Of a DNA stretch of 64,000 nt, positions 7,871 through 15,624 are shown in pieces (position 1 is the stretch's first letter; each line of letters starts with the position of its first letter). The notes under the pieces were generated by a model. That model did no database searches, was not told where the DNA came from, and worked only from the letters and a program-made list of their open reading frames with translations. The stretch comes from Actinomycetota bacterium. GTDB lineage: Bacteria; Actinomycetota; Geothermincolia; Geothermincolales; RBG-13-55-18. Location: positions 425,536 through 489,535 of the forward strand of contig JBFLWJ010000001.1 in assembly GCA_040757835.1 (NCBI GenBank), written 5' to 3'. Both the position numbers and the translations under genes were made by a program.

Positions 7871-8347
7871 CTACATGAAATCCTCGGGCTTGGCGTCTTT
7901 GAGGAAATCGCGGAAACGCTCGATCTCGTCCTCGTCCTCGGTCTGGATGAAGACGCTGGCCTCATTGAGCACGTGCTCGTCCGAGAAGATGGACACGCCG
8001 GTCCGCACCGCCAGGGCGATGGCGTCGCTGGGCCTGGCGTCGATCTTGAAGGGCTTGCCGCCGTAGTCCATGGTGATATCCGCGAAGAAGGTGCCCTCGC
8101 GCAGGTCGCAGATGACGACGCTCTTCATTGTGATGCCGAGCTGGTCCATGATGTTCTTCATGAGGTCGTGGGTCATGGGGCGGGCCGTCTCGATGCCCTG
8201 CAGGGCGAAGGCGATGGCAGTGGCCTCGAAGGCACCGATCCAGATGGGCAGAAAGCGGTCTCCCGTCTTCTCCTTGAGGAGGACGATGGGCTGGTTGGCG
8301 GGAAGCTCCACCCGTACTCCTATCAGTGTCAGCTCGACCATGACCAT
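7871..8347 (-). CDS. Bifunctional nuclease family protein (DUF151/BFN)
   Basis: A 158-residue protein matching the DUF151 family: an N-terminal VELTLIGVRVE strand, LLKEKTGDRFLPIWIG, and the conserved DARPSDAIALAVR. Plant members have RNase/DNase activity; bacterial roles are poorly known. In actinobacteria such as Mycobacterium a DUF151 gene lies beside garA and a MerR gene; here the same three families occur within 6 kb, so the association is loosened but kept. ATG 8347 is chosen because GGAAGGGTGTG precedes it. A clear promoter lies upstream. Confidence 0.9.
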   Translation of the reverse strand: MVMVELTLIGVRVELPANQPIVLLKEKTGDRFLPIWIGAFEATAIAFALQGIETARPMTHDLMKNIMDQLGITMKSVVICDLREGTFFADITMDYGGKPFKIDARPSDAIALAVRTGVSIFSDEHVLNEASVFIQTEDEDEIERFRDFLKDAKPEDFM

Positions 8348-8370
8348 CACACCCTTCCGACTTCAAGGCT

Positions 8371-8399
8371 AAACTATAGTACCCTCTATCGTCTGTCAA
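8371..8399 (-). promoter_or_regulatory. Sigma-70-type promoter of the DUF151 gene
   Basis: On the minus strand a consensus TTGACA at 8394-8399 is followed after 17 bases by TAGTTT, or after 15 bases by the better TATAGT. The predicted start lies roughly 20 bases before the gene. Confidence 0.55.
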
Positions 8400-8487
8400 T
8401 CAGCCTCGATTCTATTTTACCCGAGCCGCGCGCGAAGTTCACTGACGGCGAACACCGGCTTCGCGGGGCCGCTTCCGGCCGGCTGTT

Positions 8488-9033
8488 TCATGCCACCACG
8501 CCGCTGACCGAGCAGATATAGCGCAGGTTTCTCCATTTCTGGAGATGGTCCAGCCCGTATCCAACCAGGTAGTCCTCCCCTACCTCGAAGCCGCTGTAAT
8601 CGATGTGCAGCGGGGCGATGCGGCTCACCGTTCGGTTAAGGAGGGTGCAGACCCTGATGGTGCGGGGACTGCGCTCCCTGAGGTTGCGCAGGATATAACT
8701 GAGGGTCAAGCCGGTGTCGATTATGTCCTCCACGATGAGCACGTCACGGCCGAGGATGCTCTCCGAGAGGTCTTTCACGATACGCACGCCGCTGGATGAA
8801 GGGGTGGATTCCCGGTAGCTGGATATGGCCATGAAATCCACGCTGAGGTCGATGTCGACGGCGCGCAGGAGGTCGGCGAGGAAAACGAAACCCCCTTTTA
8901 GCATGCCCACCACCGCCAGGACGTCGCCGGGTTCCTGGCGCAGCTCCGCGGTTATCTGCGCTCCCATTTCACGCACGCGAGACGCTATCTCCTCCGCGCT
9001 GAAGACGACCCGCTCGAACCCCTCGGGGCGCAA
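8488..9033 (-). CDS. hpt: Hypoxanthine (guanine) phosphoribosyltransferase
   Basis: The 181-residue protein has the hallmarks of type I phosphoribosyltransferases: the PRPP-binding loop VLIVEDIIDTGLTL, the MLKGGFVFLADL early loop, and the C-terminal GYGLDH substrate segment. It salvages hypoxanthine and guanine to IMP and GMP with PRPP in the cytoplasm. The start is a TTG at 9033, supported by AGGGAGGTG eight bases upstream; no ATG is available near. The gene follows the D,D-carboxypeptidase with a 30-bp gap and is probably co-transcribed. Confidence 0.95.
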   Translation of the reverse strand: MRPEGFERVVFSAEEIASRVREMGAQITAELRQEPGDVLAVVGMLKGGFVFLADLLRAVDIDLSVDFMAISSYRESTPSSSGVRIVKDLSESILGRDVLIVEDIIDTGLTLSYILRNLRERSPRTIRVCTLLNRTVSRIAPLHIDYSGFEVGEDYLVGYGLDHLQKWRNLRYICSVSGVVA

Positions 9034-9063
9034 ACCGTTACACCTCCCTGTCGGGTCACGGAC

Positions 9064-10473
9064 CTACAGGCCCGGTATGATCCATTTTATCCCGGCCCAC
9101 AAGGTCCCGAATACCGCCGCGATGAACGCGAGGATGCGCACCGCGAGATTGGGCGTTCGCCTGGCCTCGCTGGCGACCAGTGCTTCCTCGGACTCGTGGG
9201 GCGTGCCTGCCGCGATGACCAATTGCCCCATCTCCTGGCCTTCCGCGACGGGGTAGGCCACCCACTCCAGGCTGTTCACCGTGGCCTCCTCGTAGCCCTC
9301 GAGGCGGTCCCTGCGCACCGTGAAAACGAGGTCTTCCAGGCACGTGGCGTCGACCTCGCGCCGCGGGAAATCGCCCACCTCCACCCGGGCCAGGGGCTGG
9401 CCGCTATAGGCGTACTCAACCGGCGTGAAGTAGTCATAGCCGTAGTCCATGAGGGCCGTTGTCTGGTCCCAGTAACCGTCGCCGCCGTTGAGGATGACGG
9501 AGACCAGCTCCCGGCCTTCTCTCTGTGACGATGCCACCAGGCACTTGCCCGCGCCCGCCGTATAGCCGGTCTTGCCCCCCGTGGTGCCCGGGTAGGTCTT
9601 GAGCAGTTTGTTGTGGTTCTCCAGGACGCGGGGGAAGGGGTGACCGGGCCAGGGCAGCTCGTAGGTCGTGGTCTCTGCGATCCTCCTGTACTCGGCGATA
9701 TCCATGGCGTAGCAGGTGATGGCCGCCAGGTCCCGCGCCGAGGTGTAGTGGTTGGGCGCGTCCAGCCCGTGGGGGTTGGCGAAGGAGGTGTGGCCAAGCC
9801 CCATATCGCGTGCCTTCTCGTTCATCATCTCCACGAACGCCCCCTCGCTGCCTCCGACGTGTTCCGCGAGGGCCACGGCGGCGTCGTTGGCGGACTGCAG
9901 CAGCAGGGCGTAGAGGAGCTGCTCCACCGTGAGCACCTCACCGGCGTCAAGCCAGGCCGACGATTCCCCCACCGCTCCCGCGTAGGCGCTGACGGTAACG
10001 CTCTCTTGCAAGGAGGCGTTCTCCAGGACCACAACCGCGGTCATCACCTTGGTGGTGGAAGCCATGGGGAGGGGTTGGTCGGCGTTGTGCTCGAAGAGCA
10101 CGTCGTCGGTGGCGGGGTCGACCAGGATCGCCGCCGCCGCGCTGATCGCGGGCACCCGCACGTCCTCCGTCTCCAGCAGGAGTCCCTCCCAGCCCGGAAG
10201 GTTGGAGGCGGGAAGCACGCTGGCGAGGTAACGCTCGCTCTCCCCGCTCGCGGCCAGGGTATAGATGCCGGATACGACGAAGAGCGCGAGGAAGACCAGG
10301 AGAAAGACGGCGGTGGTGATGCGGAGCGGCCGGTTCGACCTGCGAAGGTCACGTTTCTTCCTCCTGCGCAGCTCCTTTATCCTCTTCTCGAGGAGGACGC
10401 GCCTCTCCTCGTCCGTCAGTGCCCGGCGAGGCGCGGCGGTTTGCGGGCTGTCTGGCTGGTCTATCTCGTTCAT
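9064..10473 (-). CDS. D-alanyl-D-alanine carboxypeptidase (PBP5/DacA family)
   Basis: About 469 residues: a charged cytoplasmic N-terminus rich in Arg/Lys, one membrane helix (about 50-72), then a peptidase S11 domain with the three catalytic motifs STTK, SAND and KTG in order. A beta-sandwich domain and a second hydrophobic segment near the C-terminus (AVRILAFIAAVFG) follow, so both ends may contact the membrane. It trims the terminal D-Ala of peptidoglycan stem peptides. The start is the least certain part: ATG 10473 lacks a ribosome site, but a TAAACT box about ten bases before it allows a leaderless transcript. Confidence 0.9.
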   Translation of the reverse strand: MNEIDQPDSPQTAAPRRALTDEERRVLLEKRIKELRRRKKRDLRRSNRPLRITTAVFLLVFLALFVVSGIYTLAASGESERYLASVLPASNLPGWEGLLLETEDVRVPAISAAAAILVDPATDDVLFEHNADQPLPMASTTKVMTAVVVLENASLQESVTVSAYAGAVGESSAWLDAGEVLTVEQLLYALLLQSANDAAVALAEHVGGSEGAFVEMMNEKARDMGLGHTSFANPHGLDAPNHYTSARDLAAITCYAMDIAEYRRIAETTTYELPWPGHPFPRVLENHNKLLKTYPGTTGGKTGYTAGAGKCLVASSQREGRELVSVILNGGDGYWDQTTALMDYGYDYFTPVEYAYSGQPLARVEVGDFPRREVDATCLEDLVFTVRRDRLEGYEEATVNSLEWVAYPVAEGQEMGQLVIAAGTPHESEEALVASEARRTPNLAVRILAFIAAVFGTLWAGIKWIIPGL

Positions 10474-10576
10474 CAAAGAGGAGTTTAGCAGATGGAGGCG
10501 GGGATGGTCATTAACCCGAGGTAATGCATGGAACGGGGCGCGGCGGCGGGCGCCGTCCCTTGCGGGGCCCGTTCCC

Positions 10577-12373
10577 TCAGAGCAGCGTCGTGGCCATCCC
10601 GAGGTAGATGGCCAGGGCGGCAAGGCCTATGAAGAGCGTAGAAAACCGTGCCTGGGTGTAGCGCAACTCGCCCTTGACGCGGCGGGATATCAGCGGCAGG
10701 CAGATGCCGATCACAGTACCCAGGACCACGGTGATGAGGAGCGTGAGGCCGATAGTCAGGCCGAAGCGCAGGTAGTCCTCCCAGAGAGCGGCCACCACGC
10801 CCCCCAGGACCGCCAGGCCCAGCGAGATGATGAAGACGACCCGCAGCTCTCTCCAGGCCAGCTTGAGGATCTCCCGGGCGCTCAGCTCCTTGCCCCCGAT
10901 CTCCTCGATGACCACGGCTTGGGAGACGATGCCGATGTCCTGTGCCGCCCTCAGCACCAGGGGCAGGTAGAAGACGAGGGTGATGAGGGGGATCAGGCGG
11001 TCCTCGAAGGCCGATATGAGCAGGGCGGCCGCCAGCCCGCCCAGTAGAGTGATGAAGACGGAGGGCAGGCGGGTGCGCAGCGACGGCGAAGCCCCCGTCT
11101 CCACCAGCTCCAGGCCCCCGATATGGGAGAGGTCCTCGATGGCCTCCTCGCGGATAACGTCGATCATGTCATCGACGGTGATGATGCCCCGGATGGAGTT
11201 CTCGTCGTCAATCACGGGAAGGGCGAGGAAGTTGTAACGGCTCATGACGTCGGCGACGGTCTCCTGGTCCTCAGAGACGTTGACCGAGATGACGTCGCGG
11301 TGCATGAACTCCTCCACGCTCTCCCCGGGCGGCGACCTCAACAGGTCGCGCAGGGAGATCACGCCCTTGAGGCGGCCCTCGCTGTCCTCGACGTAGATGT
11401 AGTACGAGGTCTCTGCGTCCGGGGCGTTACGGCGGAGGTACTCCATGGTCTCCTGCGCGGTGAAAGTACTAGGTACCGAGAGGAACTCGGGGGTCATGCG
11501 GCCGCCCGCGCTTTCCTCCTCGTAGCCGAGGAGCTCACGGATGACACCGGCCTCGCGTACCCCCATGATGTTCAGCAGGCGCTCGGCCTTGTCCCTGGGG
11601 AGGAGGGCCAGGATATCGGTGGCCTCGTCCGGGGGCATGATCTCGAGCAGGTTTGAGGCCTTTGTCTCCGAGAGGTCCTCGATGACGTCGGCCTGCATGC
11701 CTGGCTCCACCTCCGAGAGGGACTCAGCGGCCATGAACGCCCCGAGCAGGTCCAGCAGTCTCTCGCGGTACTGGGGCTCGAGCTGCTCGATGATATCGGC
11801 GATGTCGGTGGGGTGCAGCTCGCTCAGCTGTGATTCCGTTACCGTCAGCTTCAGGTCCGGCCGTTGCACCTCCAGGGGCGCCACGTAGTTCCAGGGAATG
11901 GTCTTCTCCGGGAGGTTCCCGCCCAGGAGCCGTGCCGCCCGCACCGCTGTCTTCTCCAGGCCGAGGCGGCGCAGCAGCGCCCTCTGGCTCACGTCCACTC
12001 CGGTCAGGCGCAAGGCCGAGTCGAACTCGGCCAGGCGCAGATCGTTCACCCTGACCACCTTGTTGCCGTAGAGGTCGACGATCTGGCGGTCGAGGAGGTT
12101 GCGCCCCAGCAGCAACCCCGTCTGAGGCAGCTCGCTCTTCCAGATCTCGTCGCGATCGCGGTCGAGCCTGACCTCGGGGGGGCCCAGGGAGGTCACCCAT
12201 TCCCAGGGCACTGCCACGGTTTCCCGGCGGCCGCGGCGTGAGCGGGACAGGACCAGGTATTCGCTCTGCGGCAGGTTGCCCGGAAAGTCCATTCCGATAT
12301 CGTGCAACCTGCCGGACACGCGGCCCGAGGCGTCCAGCACCTTGCGCTCCTGGAGATCCGAGAAGAAGATCAT
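10577..12373 (-). CDS. mgtE: MgtE-like magnesium transporter with PRC-barrel domain
   Basis: The 598-residue protein has an N-terminal PRC-barrel-type region (about 1-160), a helical MgtE-N domain (LHPTDIADIIEQLEP onward), a CBS pair (about 270-390; HRDVISVNVSEDQ) and a five-helix membrane domain. This is the MgtE layout, in which the cytosolic N and CBS domains gate the Mg2+ channel. The pore region reads LPLVLRAAQDIGIVSQ instead of the usual GGNxGTQ-type motif, so it belongs to a diverged subgroup and ion choice is uncertain. ATG 12373 is preferred over GTG 12385 because GGAGGTG sits five bases before it. Confidence 0.88.
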   Translation of the reverse strand: MIFFSDLQERKVLDASGRVSGRLHDIGMDFPGNLPQSEYLVLSRSRRGRRETVAVPWEWVTSLGPPEVRLDRDRDEIWKSELPQTGLLLGRNLLDRQIVDLYGNKVVRVNDLRLAEFDSALRLTGVDVSQRALLRRLGLEKTAVRAARLLGGNLPEKTIPWNYVAPLEVQRPDLKLTVTESQLSELHPTDIADIIEQLEPQYRERLLDLLGAFMAAESLSEVEPGMQADVIEDLSETKASNLLEIMPPDEATDILALLPRDKAERLLNIMGVREAGVIRELLGYEEESAGGRMTPEFLSVPSTFTAQETMEYLRRNAPDAETSYYIYVEDSEGRLKGVISLRDLLRSPPGESVEEFMHRDVISVNVSEDQETVADVMSRYNFLALPVIDDENSIRGIITVDDMIDVIREEAIEDLSHIGGLELVETGASPSLRTRLPSVFITLLGGLAAALLISAFEDRLIPLITLVFYLPLVLRAAQDIGIVSQAVVIEEIGGKELSAREILKLAWRELRVVFIISLGLAVLGGVVAALWEDYLRFGLTIGLTLLITVVLGTVIGICLPLISRRVKGELRYTQARFSTLFIGLAALAIYLGMATTLL

Positions 12374-12443
12374 CTGCACCTCCACGCGGCCTCACCGCAC
12401 GGGTCCGGATCGGCGGCGGCGAGGTCGGGGTCGACTCGTCCTG

Positions 12444-13175
12444 CTAGAAAGGCACGGGTTGGTTTGACTTGAGGAAATACTCCTTCACCCGGTTCTTGAG
12501 CAGGAGATCCTTCAGCTCCCTCGAGAGGTTCACCAGCTGGAGCAGGTTGTCCAGCGCCTTGCGCCTGGCCTCGGGGTCCTTGGACTTCAGCGCGGGAGTT
12601 ATGATCTGCTCGAAGGCCATGGCCTCGCGGTCGGTAAGGTTTTCGTACATGCGCATATGGCGCGGCTCGAGACCGTAACGGGAGAACTCCCTGGCGATGC
12701 GGAGTATCTTCACGTCCTCTTTGTCGAAAAAGGGGCCGTCGTCGCCGTCGTGCGCGCAGATGAGGCCGAACTCCTCGAGGGTGGCGACGAAGGACAGCTC
12801 GATGTCCAACACCTGTTTTACCTCGTCACGCAGGAGGACGGAGTCGTCGTAAGCCGCCAGGTCCTCGCCGACCTCCAGGGAACCGAGCATGCCTGGGACC
12901 AGGTTGCCGGCGCGGGTCTTGCCGCTCTCCAGCTCGTCGATCTTCTCGCGGATCACCTTTAGGGGAAGGTACTTCTCCCGCTGCAGTTTAAGGATGAAGC
13001 GCAGGCGTTGGGCATCGGCCTGGCTGAACTTGCGGTACCCGGAGGGCGTCCTTTCCGGCTCGATCAGCCCCTCGCTCTCCAGGAACCTGACCTTGGAGAT
13101 GGTGAGGTCCGGGAACTCGTCCTTCAGGGACTTCAGCAGGTCCCCGATGCTCATCTTGTCTTTCTGGTCGTGCAT
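12444..13175 (-). CDS. MerR-family regulator, FtsR/Rv1828-like
   Basis: The 243-residue protein starts with a MerR winged helix (SIGDLLKSLKDEFPDLTISKVRFLESEGLI, here shown in parts as SIGDLLKSL and SKVRFLESEGLI) followed by a GYRKFSQADAQRLRFI segment, a coiled-coil linker and a C-terminal helical domain. The extended first helix and the gene position directly after an FHA gene match the actinobacterial Rv1828/FtsR group; FtsR activates ftsZ in Corynebacterium. No metal-binding cysteines of metal-sensing MerR proteins are seen. GAGGAGGGGGG precedes the ATG. The spacing of 12 bp to the FHA gene indicates one operon. Confidence 0.87.
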   Translation of the reverse strand: MHDQKDKMSIGDLLKSLKDEFPDLTISKVRFLESEGLIEPERTPSGYRKFSQADAQRLRFILKLQREKYLPLKVIREKIDELESGKTRAGNLVPGMLGSLEVGEDLAAYDDSVLLRDEVKQVLDIELSFVATLEEFGLICAHDGDDGPFFDKEDVKILRIAREFSRYGLEPRHMRMYENLTDREAMAFEQIITPALKSKDPEARRKALDNLLQLVNLSRELKDLLLKNRVKEYFLKSNQPVPF

Positions 13176-13187
13176 TAGCCCCCCTCC

Positions 13188-13661
13188 TCATCCGCTTCCC
13201 GAGAAGAAGAGCAGGCGGAATTTGCCGATCTGTATCTCGTCTCCATCCGCCAGGGGCGATGCCTCTATACGCTCGCGGTTGAGGTAAGTGCCGTTGAGAG
13301 AGCCCGTGTCCAGCAGCGAATAGGCGCCACCCTCGCGGCGGATCTCGGCGTGACGCCGGGACACCGTGATATCGTCGAGGAATATGTCGCTCTCGGGGTG
13401 CCTGCCGATGCTGATGAGGTCGCGGTTTAGGGCGAACCGCATGCCGGCATCCGGCCCCTTCTTGATCACCAGGATGGCGCCGCCCTCCTCCGGGAACTCG
13501 ATGGGAAGCGAGACCTCGATCTCCTCCTCGATCTCGCTCTCGACGGCTGGAAGCCCCACCGTGGTCTCGCCGTGTCCTCCCTCCGCCTCGAAGCGGATCC
13601 CGCACCGGGCGCAGAAGACGCTGTTCTCCGGGTTGAAATGCCCACACTTGGTGCAGAACAC
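13188..13661 (-). CDS. FHA-domain protein with N-terminal zinc ribbon, GarA-like
   Basis: The 157-residue protein has two CxxC knuckles (C3/C6 and C17/C20) forming a zinc ribbon, an acidic linker, and a C-terminal FHA domain (about 62-152) with the phosphothreonine-binding residues of ISIGRHPESDI, VSRRHAEI and GSLNGTYLN. The linker contains E32-T33-T34, resembling the ETT site that Ser/Thr kinases phosphorylate in GarA and OdhI. In those proteins the phosphorylated site folds back on the FHA domain and switches off control of 2-oxoglutarate enzymes. The start is a GTG behind AGGAGG. The MerR gene follows within 12 bp. Confidence 0.88.
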   Translation of the reverse strand: MFCTKCGHFNPENSVFCARCGIRFEAEGGHGETTVGLPAVESEIEEEIEVSLPIEFPEEGGAILVIKKGPDAGMRFALNRDLISIGRHPESDIFLDDITVSRRHAEIRREGGAYSLLDTGSLNGTYLNRERIEASPLADGDEIQIGKFRLLFFSGSG

Positions 13662-13815
13662 GGCCCATGCCTCCTTCCGGCATCATTCTGCTGGCTTATG
13701 CGGCCCCCGCATGCCTGCTGATTGGAGTCTTCTCGAAAACGAGAACCTGCTAACCATAATATAATGCATCGTATCAATTTTAAAGAGAAGGCTTACATTT
13801 AGGGTTATATACGAG

Positions 13816-14124
13816 TCAATCTGCGGTGGGATCGCTGCGGTTGATGCCCATGGCCTCGCTGGCCAGTATCTCGCTCAGTCTGGCGATGTCCTCATCGCTG
13901 ATGATGGTCTTGCCGTCCTTGAGGTCGTTCTTCTTCCTCCTCACCAGCTCGGCACGGAGAATATCGATCTTTCCATGCAGCACCCTGCGCTGGTAAGAGA
14001 CCTTGCTCTCCTCTTTCAGCAGCTCCTCGAGGATGCCGCGGAGCTCCTCGTCGTTCTTGCTGCTGTAGTCAATGTAAACTTCATGTGGAGGAACTTCCTG
14101 AGCCTTGCCCTTCTTACCGCCCAT
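13816..14124 (-). CDS. RsiG-like small protein with one putative c-di-GMP-binding motif
   Basis: The 102-residue protein is mostly two charged helices. It contains E39-x3-S43-x2-R46-x3-H50-x3-D54 in the stretch VSYQRRVLHGKIDILRAEL, which follows the RsiG c-di-GMP signature E(x)3S(x)2R(x)3Q(x)3D except for His in place of Gln. Streptomyces RsiG has two such motifs and holds the sigma factor WhiG inactive when bound to c-di-GMP; single-motif homologues act as dimers. That role is inferred here, and no whiG is in the window. ATG 14124 has AAGGAGGG eight bases before it; an ATG at 14184 has no ribosome site. Confidence 0.8.
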   Translation of the reverse strand: MGGKKGKAQEVPPHEVYIDYSSKNDEELRGILEELLKEESKVSYQRRVLHGKIDILRAELVRRKKNDLKDGKTIISDEDIARLSEILASEAMGINRSDPTAD

Positions 14125-14226
14125 CCGTAAAACCCTCCTTATGTCCGGGAATTGATTCCAAGTTGATTCTAACAGAATATCCACATGGCTATAAGACCTA
14201 ATGTTCCCGGCGGGGACCCGTGCCGG

Positions 14227-15075
14227 TCATCGGGGAAACGCCCGTGATTCGGGGTTATACAGCCACTGCGGTGAGAGATAGGCCCCGGTTAGGTCGTCCG
14301 CGCGCTTTCCCTCTTCCGCCGAGAGGCCCCCTTCCTCCAGCACGGCCTGGAAGGCATCCGCGAACCCCCGCCGGAACGCGTCCGCCACCTCCGACCAGGA
14401 GCGGCGGCAGCCGGTCTCGTCCAGTGACATGCAACGCGACCGGAAGTTACGCAGCTGCCTTCCCCTGTTCTCATCATCGGCGAACCTGAGCAGCTCGTAG
14501 AGCAGCTCCGAGTGGTCCTCGAGGAGGATGGAGCCATGCTGGAGTATCGCACCGTGGCGGCGCACCTGTGCGCTTCCACACAGCTTGCGGCCGGCGCATT
14601 CCAGGTCGGCCCGGGTGCTGGCGGCGAAGCAGGCCCCGCCGGCGGAGCGGTAGTCGTCGCCCTCGCGGGTCAGGACGTCGGCGTCGATGCCCAGGATCTC
14701 GAGGGCGCGCAGGATACCTCTGCAGATGACGCGATAGGCATCCACCACGCCGTCCGGCATACCGCTTCCGGGCGGAAAGACGATACTGTAGGTGAAATCG
14801 CCCGAGTGGAGGATGCTCTTGCCACCGGTGGGCCTGCGCACGACATCGATCCCCTTGGCGGCGCATGCCTCCAGGTCGACATCGTCCACGGACTGAAAGC
14901 GTCCCAGGGAGAGGGCGGCCGGAGACCAGCGGTAAAAACGCAGGGTGGGGCGGAAACCGTCGCGGACCGCGGACTCTAGCAGGGCCTGGTCCAGGGCCAT
15001 GTTCCTTGCGCCACTCGCTGGCGGCGAGGGAAGAAGGCGCCAGGGCACGGACGTTATCCCGGACTTCCCGCTCAA
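14227..15075 (-). CDS. lipM: Octanoyltransferase LipM-like (lipoate/octanoate transfer)
   Basis: The 282-residue protein belongs to the BPL/LplA/LipB fold: RRPTGGKSILH (about 80-90) binds the acyl chain, and GGACFAAS places a cysteine at 149, matching the catalytic Cys150 of Bacillus LipM. GRKLCGSAQVRR and LQHGSI follow as in LipM. It would move octanoate from acyl carrier protein to lipoyl domains or GcvH before sulfur insertion. The start is a TTG that overlaps the stop of the upstream hydrolase gene (TTGA), with GCGGAG six bases before, so translation is coupled. LplA-type ligase activity is the alternative but less likely. Confidence 0.88.
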   Translation of the reverse strand: MSGKSGITSVPWRLLPSPPASGARNMALDQALLESAVRDGFRPTLRFYRWSPAALSLGRFQSVDDVDLEACAAKGIDVVRRPTGGKSILHSGDFTYSIVFPPGSGMPDGVVDAYRVICRGILRALEILGIDADVLTREGDDYRSAGGACFAASTRADLECAGRKLCGSAQVRRHGAILQHGSILLEDHSELLYELLRFADDENRGRQLRNFRSRCMSLDETGCRRSWSEVADAFRRGFADAFQAVLEEGGLSAEEGKRADDLTGAYLSPQWLYNPESRAFPR

Positions 15076-15605
15076 AGCAGCTCCGCGTGCAGGACCTCTT
15101 CCAGTTGCTGGAAGATGAAACGGTCGGTCTCCTCGCTCAACGAGGCCACGCCGTCGGTGAAGACCGCGACGCCGTAGTTGCGCATGGAAGCGTCCAGGGC
15201 GGTGGCGTAGACGCAGATATTGGTGAGGACACCTGCAAGGTAAAGCTTGCGCACCCCCATCTCGCGCAGGTAATTGTCCAGGTCGGTGCCGAAAAAGGCG
15301 CTGTACCTGCGCTTGGGTACGATGTAATCTCCCTGCCGGGGCCGCAGGTCGTCCACGACCGCTCCACCCCAGGTGTCGGACACGGCATGCGCCGGCCAGT
15401 AGCGGAACTCATGGTCGTCCTCACGGTGGCTGTCGGTCACGTAAATGACCGGGATATCCCGGTCCCTGGCCGCGGCGAGGATCACCTGGAGGCGCGGAAC
15501 GATCCTCCTGGCGCCAGGTACCACCAGGGCCCCTCCCTCCTCGATGAAATCGTTCAGCATGTCGATGATGAGCAGAGCGCTCTCGGGCTCGAAAGCAACG
15601 GTCAT
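15072..15605 (-). CDS. Isochorismatase-family cysteine hydrolase (nicotinamidase-like)
   Basis: The 177-residue protein has the Asp/Lys/Cys triad of the family: LLIIDMLNDF near the start, VPKRRYSAF in the middle, and GVLTNICVYATA with the nucleophilic Cys. Members include nicotinamidase and isochorismatase. The lone metal-ligand pattern of nicotinamidase (D-x-H) is partly matched by YVTDSHREDDHE, so nicotinamide salvage is possible but not shown. ATG 15605 follows GAGAGGAG at a good distance and is preferred to GTG 15614. It overlaps lipM by four bases. Confidence 0.88.
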   Translation of the reverse strand: MTVAFEPESALLIIDMLNDFIEEGGALVVPGARRIVPRLQVILAAARDRDIPVIYVTDSHREDDHEFRYWPAHAVSDTWGGAVVDDLRPRQGDYIVPKRRYSAFFGTDLDNYLREMGVRKLYLAGVLTNICVYATALDASMRNYGVAVFTDGVASLSEETDRFIFQQLEEVLHAELL

Positions 15606-15624
15606 CTTTTCCACTCCTCTCCCT

